Of a DNA stretch of 64,000 nt, positions 59,768-64,000 are shown piece after piece. The stretch is from positions 372,001 to 436,000 of the forward strand of contig JADJPR010000023.1 in the NCBI GenBank assembly GCA_016713135.1. Direction: 5' to 3'. Within the stretch, counting starts at the first letter, position 1; every line of letters starts with the position of its first letter. The DNA comes from Rhodanobacteraceae bacterium (GTDB lineage Bacteria > Pseudomonadota > Gammaproteobacteria > Xanthomonadales > SZUA-5). The position numbers were made by a program, and so were the translations under genes. The notes below the pieces were generated by a model. That model saw only the letters and a list, made by a program, of their open reading frames with translations, was not told where the DNA came from and did not search any database.

Positions 59768-61375
59768 TCACGCGGCCAGTTCGACCCGATTACGCCCGCC
59801 CGCCTTCGCCTGGTACATCGCCTGGTCGGCGCGCTTGAGCGCAGCCCGCGGGTCATCGCCTTCGAGCGCAGCCACGCCGATGCTCACCGTCAGCCGATGC
59901 TGATCGCCATCTACATGCACCGGCGTACTCGCGGTGCGTTCGCGCAGGCGCTCGGCGAGTTCCCTGACATCGTCGCGGCTGCCGCCGGGCACGATGGCCA
60001 CGAACTCTTCCCCGCCATAGCGGCCGAACACCGCAGCGCCCGCCAAGGATTCGCGCAGGCATTGCGCGAAATGCACCAGGCAGCGGTCGCCCACGGCATG
60101 CCCGTGACGATCATTGACCACCTTGAAGAAATCGAGATCGCAGACCATCAGCCAGCCCACGCGTGCCTCGCCGATCTCGCGATCGAGCATGCGCCGGTTG
60201 GGCAGCCCGGTCAGTTCATCGAGTTCCGCCAGCGCCCACGCGCGGTCGCGTTCGCGCTGCAGCGACAGTGCGCGGTCACCCAGCGCCACCGCCCAGCCAA
60301 GTCCCTGGAGCACGCAGGCGAACAGCACCCAGCGGTGCGGATCCTGGGTCTGCGGCAATCCGACCAGGCTGCCGATGCTGAACCAGGCACCGACCAGCAC
60401 CATCGGCACCCAGCCGAGCAGGAACATTCGAGCGGTACGTCCTCCCGACCACGCAGCGCCCAGCAACAGCCATGCGCTCAGGGTGGCATTCGCACCGAAA
60501 CTCAGATTGACGAGGTTGAAGCTGAACTGCGCCAGGGTGAAGTGGGAGCGGATGGTGAGCACGTCGACCACGCCCGCGGCGATGCCCGCCAGGGCGATCC
60601 ACTGCATCGCGCGCGCTCCCCGCGGGTAGCGCAAACCGATGCCACTGACGGCGCGTAGCAAGGTCACCGCGGCCAGCGCGGCAATCGTCGACACCAGCAC
60701 ACCCAAGGCCGCGATCCGTTCTGGCGAAAGATGCAAAAGCTCGGCATTGCGGAAGGCCAGTGGATGCCTGAGCGTGATCGCCAGGAACATCATCTGCAGG
60801 AATCCGACATAGGCCAGGTAACCGGGCTCGCGCAGGATCAGGCTGAAGGCGAGGCTCAGGACCATCAACATCACGAGCGCCGAGGCCAATGTCACCTCGT
60901 AGATCCAGACGGCGCGTTCGCGCTGATGAAACTGCATCGGCGTCTCGACCCGCAGCCGCGGGTGCACGCCGAGCACCGAGTCGACCACGATGTACAGCGT
61001 CCCCGCCGACGCCGCCTGCGGCGACAGCGGCAAACCGGCACCGCGCAGCCCAGCCAGCGCGGGTGCCGGTGCGGTGGATACCGGCAGTTCCTGGATCAGG
61101 CGGCCGTCCGCGCGGTAGATCGCCACGCGCTGGCCGCGGTCGCGCTCCAGTACGAGCAGCAGAATGGCGCCGCCCTCTGCCGCCGAGCGATCGAGCCGGT
61201 AGAAACGTCGCAGGTCGCGGCCAGGCGCGTCATCCGCCGCCGGGAGCTGCTCGGCCACCGCCAGTGGCAGACTGTCGACTGGCGCCAGCGTCGCCGCCGT
61301 GAGCGGAGCTGGCTTGAGCGCCAGCAGGCAACAGAATGCGGCGAAGAGGGCGACTGTCCAGCGCATGCCGACCAT
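59768..61375 (-). CDS. Diguanylate cyclase with 7TM sensor (GGDEF)
   Basis: 535 residues from ATG 61375 (MVGMRWTVALFAAF; the next ATG at 61366 is possible). A signal-like segment and a periplasmic domain (residues about 30-170, PLAVAEQLPAADDAPG) are followed by seven predicted membrane helices (from EVTLASALVMLMVLSLAFSL) in 7TMR-DISM fashion. The C-terminal GGDEF has ELTGLPNRRML, DLDFFKVVNDRHGHAVGD and an active site RYGGEEFVAIVPG. No RxxD inhibition site is visible five residues before GGEEF. Probably makes cyclic-di-GMP in response to an envelope signal. Confidence 0.88.
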   Translation of the reverse strand: MVGMRWTVALFAAFCCLLALKPAPLTAATLAPVDSLPLAVAEQLPAADDAPGRDLRRFYRLDRSAAEGGAILLLVLERDRGQRVAIYRADGRLIQELPVSTAPAPALAGLRGAGLPLSPQAASAGTLYIVVDSVLGVHPRLRVETPMQFHQRERAVWIYEVTLASALVMLMVLSLAFSLILREPGYLAYVGFLQMMFLAITLRHPLAFRNAELLHLSPERIAALGVLVSTIAALAAVTLLRAVSGIGLRYPRGARAMQWIALAGIAAGVVDVLTIRSHFTLAQFSFNLVNLSFGANATLSAWLLLGAAWSGGRTARMFLLGWVPMVLVGAWFSIGSLVGLPQTQDPHRWVLFACVLQGLGWAVALGDRALSLQRERDRAWALAELDELTGLPNRRMLDREIGEARVGWLMVCDLDFFKVVNDRHGHAVGDRCLVHFAQCLRESLAGAAVFGRYGGEEFVAIVPGGSRDDVRELAERLRERTASTPVHVDGDQHRLTVSIGVAALEGDDPRAALKRADQAMYQAKAGGRNRVELAA

Positions 61376-61471
61376 CGAGCAACGAGGTTTGTCGAGTCTA
61401 CGTGCAGCGGATACCTTCGCGCCGGGCAACTGTTAAAGTCACGCAGATCCGGCGTCCGGGGCGTTCCAACC

Positions 61472-63568
61472 ATGTCCAGTGTCCACCGCTACCGCGCCTG
61501 CCCGCTGTGCGAGGCGATCTGCGGGCTCGATTTCCGTTTCGACGACGGCCACCTCGCGGCGATTCGCGGCGACGACGCCGATCCCTTCAGCGCGGGCCAC
61601 ATCTGCCCCAAGGGGAACGCGATCCTCGACCTGGAAGCCGATCCCGATCGCCTGCGGCTGCCGCAGCGGCGCACCGCCGCCGGTTGGGAAACGATTGGCT
61701 GGGACGAGGCCTTCGCCTACGCCGGCGAGCGCCTGGCGGCGATCCAGGCGGCGCACGGCGCCGATGCGGTGGCCGCCTACGCCGGCAACCCGAACGTGCA
61801 TCATTTCGGGCACATCGCCTATCTGCCGCAACTGCTGCGCGCGCTCGGCAGTCGCAATGTCTATTCGGCGTCCTCGGTGGATCAGTGGCCGCACCAGCTG
61901 GTGGCCTGGGCGATGTACGGCCACCAGTTCCTGATCCCGATCGCCGACATCGACCGCACGGATTTCCTGCTGATGCTGGGCGCCAATCCGGTCGCCTCCA
62001 ACGGCAGCCTGCTGACCGCACCCGGAATGCCGCGCCGGCTGAAGGCACTGGCGCAGCGCGGACGGCTGGTGGTGGTGGACCCGCGGCGCACGGAGACGGC
62101 GGAACTGGCCAGCCAGCACCTCGCCATCCGGCCCGGCAGCGATGCCTGGCTGCTGCTCGCGCTGCTGCAACGGCTGCGGACGCTCGGCCCGCCCAGGCTG
62201 GATGCCTATGCCGGCCGGATCCAGGGTTTCGATGAGGCCATGGGCGCCGTTGCGGCGGTCGCGGTCGGCGATATCGAGGCCCGCACCGGCATTCCGGCCA
62301 CCGCAGTCGACGCACTGGCGCGCGGCCTGCACGCCGCGCCCACCGCCGCGGTGTACGGGCGCATGGGGCTGTCGACCCAGCGCTATGGCAGCCTGTGCCA
62401 ATGGCTGATCCAGCTGCTCAACCTCTACACCGGCAATCTTGACCGCGCCGGCGGCGTGCTGCCCAACGACCCGGTGTTGCCGATCACCGGCCCGCGCACC
62501 TCGAAGGGTCACCGTGGCCGCTGGCGCAGCCGTGTGCGCGGGCTGCCCGAGTTTGCCGGCGAGCTACCGGTGGCTGCGCTGGCCGAGGAGATCCTGACGC
62601 CGGGCGAAGGACAGGTGCGCGCACTGCTGACCTGCGCCGGCAACCCGGTGCTGTCGACACCGGACGGGCGCGGCCTGGACCGCGCGCTGGAATCGCTGGA
62701 GTTCATGCTCAGCATCGACATCTACGTCAACGAGACCACCCGCCACGCCGACCTGATCCTGCCACCCACCAGCTTCCTCAGCCAGCACCACTACGATTCG
62801 GTGTTCAACGCCTTCGCGGTGCGCCAGGTGGCGCGCTGGAACGCACCTTTGCTGCCGCAGCCGGAGGAGGAGCGCGCCGACTGGCAGATCATCGGCGGCC
62901 TCGGCGTTGCCTACGCCCGCGCGTGCGGCCGCGAATGGCGCGCGCTGCCGCCGCCGGCGGTCATGATCGAAGCCGGGCTGCGTGCTGCCGGCAAGGTGGA
63001 TATCGAGGCCCTGAAGTCCGCCGAACATGGCCTCGACCTCGGCCCGCTGGAACCTTCGCTGCTGCGCCGGCTGGAGACCGCCAGCGGGAAGATCGAATGC
63101 ACGCCCGACTTCCTCGTCGCCGAACTCGAACGACTGCTTGCCGACGCGCCCGCAAGCGATCCGCTGGCACTGCAGCTGATCGGCCGGCGCGACCCGCGCG
63201 ACAACAATTCCTGGATGCACAACGCGCCGCGCCTGATCAAGGGCAAGCCGCGCCACCAGTTGCGCATGCATCCGGCCGACCTCGCCGCCCGCGGGCTCAC
63301 CGACGGCGCCCGCGTGTCCGTGCGCTCACGCGTTGGCAGCATCGAGACCGAGGTCCAGGCCGACGCCAGCCTGCGCCCCGGCGTCGCCAGCCTTCCGCAC
63401 GGCCATGGCCATGACCGCGCCGACATCGGCTGGACCCGCGCCGCCACCCTCCCGGGCGCCAGCTACAACGACCTCAGCGATCCCTTGTCGCTCGATGTTC
63501 CCAGCGGGAATGCGGCGCTGAACGGGATGGTGGTGTGGGTGGAGGGCGCTCGACGAGCTGAGCGATGA
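61472..63568 (+). CDS. Molybdopterin oxidoreductase, formate dehydrogenase-like
   Basis: 698 residues. The N-terminal [4Fe-4S] motif is C-x2-C-x3-C-x27-C (CPLCEAICG and HICPKG). Then the Mo-bis-MGD domains: GWDEAFAYAGERLAAI, FLLMLGANPVASNGSL, VVVDPRRTETAELASQHL, LLTCAGNPVLSTPDG, ADLILPPTSFLSQHHYDS and the C-terminal molydop-binding part with RRDPRDNNSWMHNA. No Tat signal, so it is cytosolic. There is no electron-transfer subunit or chaperone gene beside it, so its partner is unknown. Substrate could be formate or another small molecule. It is divergent from the diguanylate cyclase gene, 96 bases away. Confidence 0.82.
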   Translation: MSSVHRYRACPLCEAICGLDFRFDDGHLAAIRGDDADPFSAGHICPKGNAILDLEADPDRLRLPQRRTAAGWETIGWDEAFAYAGERLAAIQAAHGADAVAAYAGNPNVHHFGHIAYLPQLLRALGSRNVYSASSVDQWPHQLVAWAMYGHQFLIPIADIDRTDFLLMLGANPVASNGSLLTAPGMPRRLKALAQRGRLVVVDPRRTETAELASQHLAIRPGSDAWLLLALLQRLRTLGPPRLDAYAGRIQGFDEAMGAVAAVAVGDIEARTGIPATAVDALARGLHAAPTAAVYGRMGLSTQRYGSLCQWLIQLLNLYTGNLDRAGGVLPNDPVLPITGPRTSKGHRGRWRSRVRGLPEFAGELPVAALAEEILTPGEGQVRALLTCAGNPVLSTPDGRGLDRALESLEFMLSIDIYVNETTRHADLILPPTSFLSQHHYDSVFNAFAVRQVARWNAPLLPQPEEERADWQIIGGLGVAYARACGREWRALPPPAVMIEAGLRAAGKVDIEALKSAEHGLDLGPLEPSLLRRLETASGKIECTPDFLVAELERLLADAPASDPLALQLIGRRDPRDNNSWMHNAPRLIKGKPRHQLRMHPADLAARGLTDGARVSVRSRVGSIETEVQADASLRPGVASLPHGHGHDRADIGWTRAATLPGASYNDLSDPLSLDVPSGNAALNGMVVWVEGARRAER

Positions 63569-63648
63569 TCGGGCACTGACCGACGACAACCCCGGCGACC
63601 CGGAAACGCCGTATGGTGAGGGATCGTCGATCACTTCCTGGGAGCCCC

Positions 63649-64000
63649 ATGGCCAGCATCCAGTTCCTCGGCGCTGCCGGTGAAGTCACCGGTTCCTGCC
63701 ACCTGCTGCGCGCCGCCGGCAAGAAGATCCTGCTCGACTGCGGGATGATCCAGGGCGGGCGCGAGGAGGATGCGCGCAACCGCGAACGCTTTCCTTTCGA
63801 CCCGGCCGATATCGACGCGGTGGTCCTGAGCCATGCGCACATCGATCACAGCGGCCGCCTGCCGCTGCTGGTGAAGCGTGGTTATCGCGGCAAGATCCAT
63901 ACGCAGAGCGCCACCGCCGACCTGGTCAAGGTCATGCTGGAGGACGCGGCGCGGCTGGCCGAGCAGGACGTGGAACACGCCAACCGCATGCGCGAGCGCC
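63649..64000 (+). CDS. Metallo-beta-lactamase/beta-CASP nuclease, truncated by window edge
   Basis: Open from ATG 63649 (GGGAG ahead) to the right edge; 117 residues visible. FLGAAGEVTGSCHLL, KILLDCGMIQGG and the zinc motif VVLSHAHIDHSGRLPLL are those of the Ysh1/RNase J-like beta-CASP family, whose members are RNA exo/endonucleases. The remaining catalytic domain is beyond the window, so only the family can be given. The spacing of 81 bases from the preceding gene leaves room for a promoter. Confidence 0.85.
   Translation, partial: MASIQFLGAAGEVTGSCHLLRAAGKKILLDCGMIQGGREEDARNRERFPFDPADIDAVVLSHAHIDHSGRLPLLVKRGYRGKIHTQSATADLVKVMLEDAARLAEQDVEHANRMRER

Overview
This is a GC-rich (by eye about two thirds G+C) chromosomal window from a gammaproteobacterium, most likely of the Lysobacterales (Xanthomonadales). 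Pointers to that group are a full his operon headed by a TrpR-family regulator, fused HisIE and bifunctional HisB, the pseudopilin-type gsp cluster, REP-like motifs built on GTGGGAGCGGCTTCAGCC, and a secreted enzyme ending in the IFANGFE tail common in that order. The family placement inside the order is not certain.

Layout. 1-1384 looks like the end of a lower-GC island. It carries a truncated proteasome-type Ntn hydrolase and stops at a tRNA/tmRNA 3'-end-like sequence followed by a strong terminator. 1456-9571 is a mixed housekeeping/accessory block: membrane AraC regulator, secreted amidohydrolase, DUF1161 and DUF4197 proteins, arylamine N-acetyltransferase, tRNA-Thr(CGT), and a PNPOx-like protein divergent from its MocR-type regulator. 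9909-14730 holds guaB, a small membrane protein, guaA, tadA and orn. 15122-17276 is a BaeSR-like two-component pair in which both genes carry a frameshift. 17378-25584 is the complete histidine operon on the minus strand (regulator, G, D, C, B, H, A, F, IE) with a promoter and a TrpR-type operator at its head.

26860-33705 holds an SPFH/ribbon-helix-helix/hydrolase operon, a TPR membrane protein, a phytase-like lipoprotein and a GH44-like secreted enzyme. 33959-41958 is a tandem pair of very large beta-propeller sensor kinases. 42079-47992 holds a thiolase, an Ala/Pro-repeat lipoprotein, a methylcrotonyl-CoA carboxylase beta-type carboxyltransferase and small membrane or secreted proteins. 48309-53923 on the minus strand holds mazG, cysQ and nudE, then an inositol-monophosphatase-family enzyme with gspN, gspM and gspL. 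The type II secretion genes continue through gspK, J, I, H and G to 57533. 57800-63568 holds bioA, a cold-shock protein, a diguanylate cyclase and a molybdopterin oxidoreductase. A beta-CASP nuclease runs off the right edge.

The most striking feature is not a gene. About twenty gaps contain 'word-repeat hairpins': tandem copies of a 6-9 base word on one side, the reverse-complement words on the other, and a 10-150 base spacer between. At least eight word families occur: GTTGTGG, GTTGTTG, GTGTTG, GGACGCAAA, GAGGGCAC, a CGGAGA-rich word, a GTGAAAA-like word and a GGTGAAGCGGGG-like word. They are often joined to a conserved REP-like core of about 55 bases. Five cores alternate with two word families in one 1-kb array (25725-26740). 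One near-identical 250-270 bp block occurs twice, 21 kb apart, with the word number changed in both arms. One element lies in frame inside gspK. I do not recognise this as a described element class.
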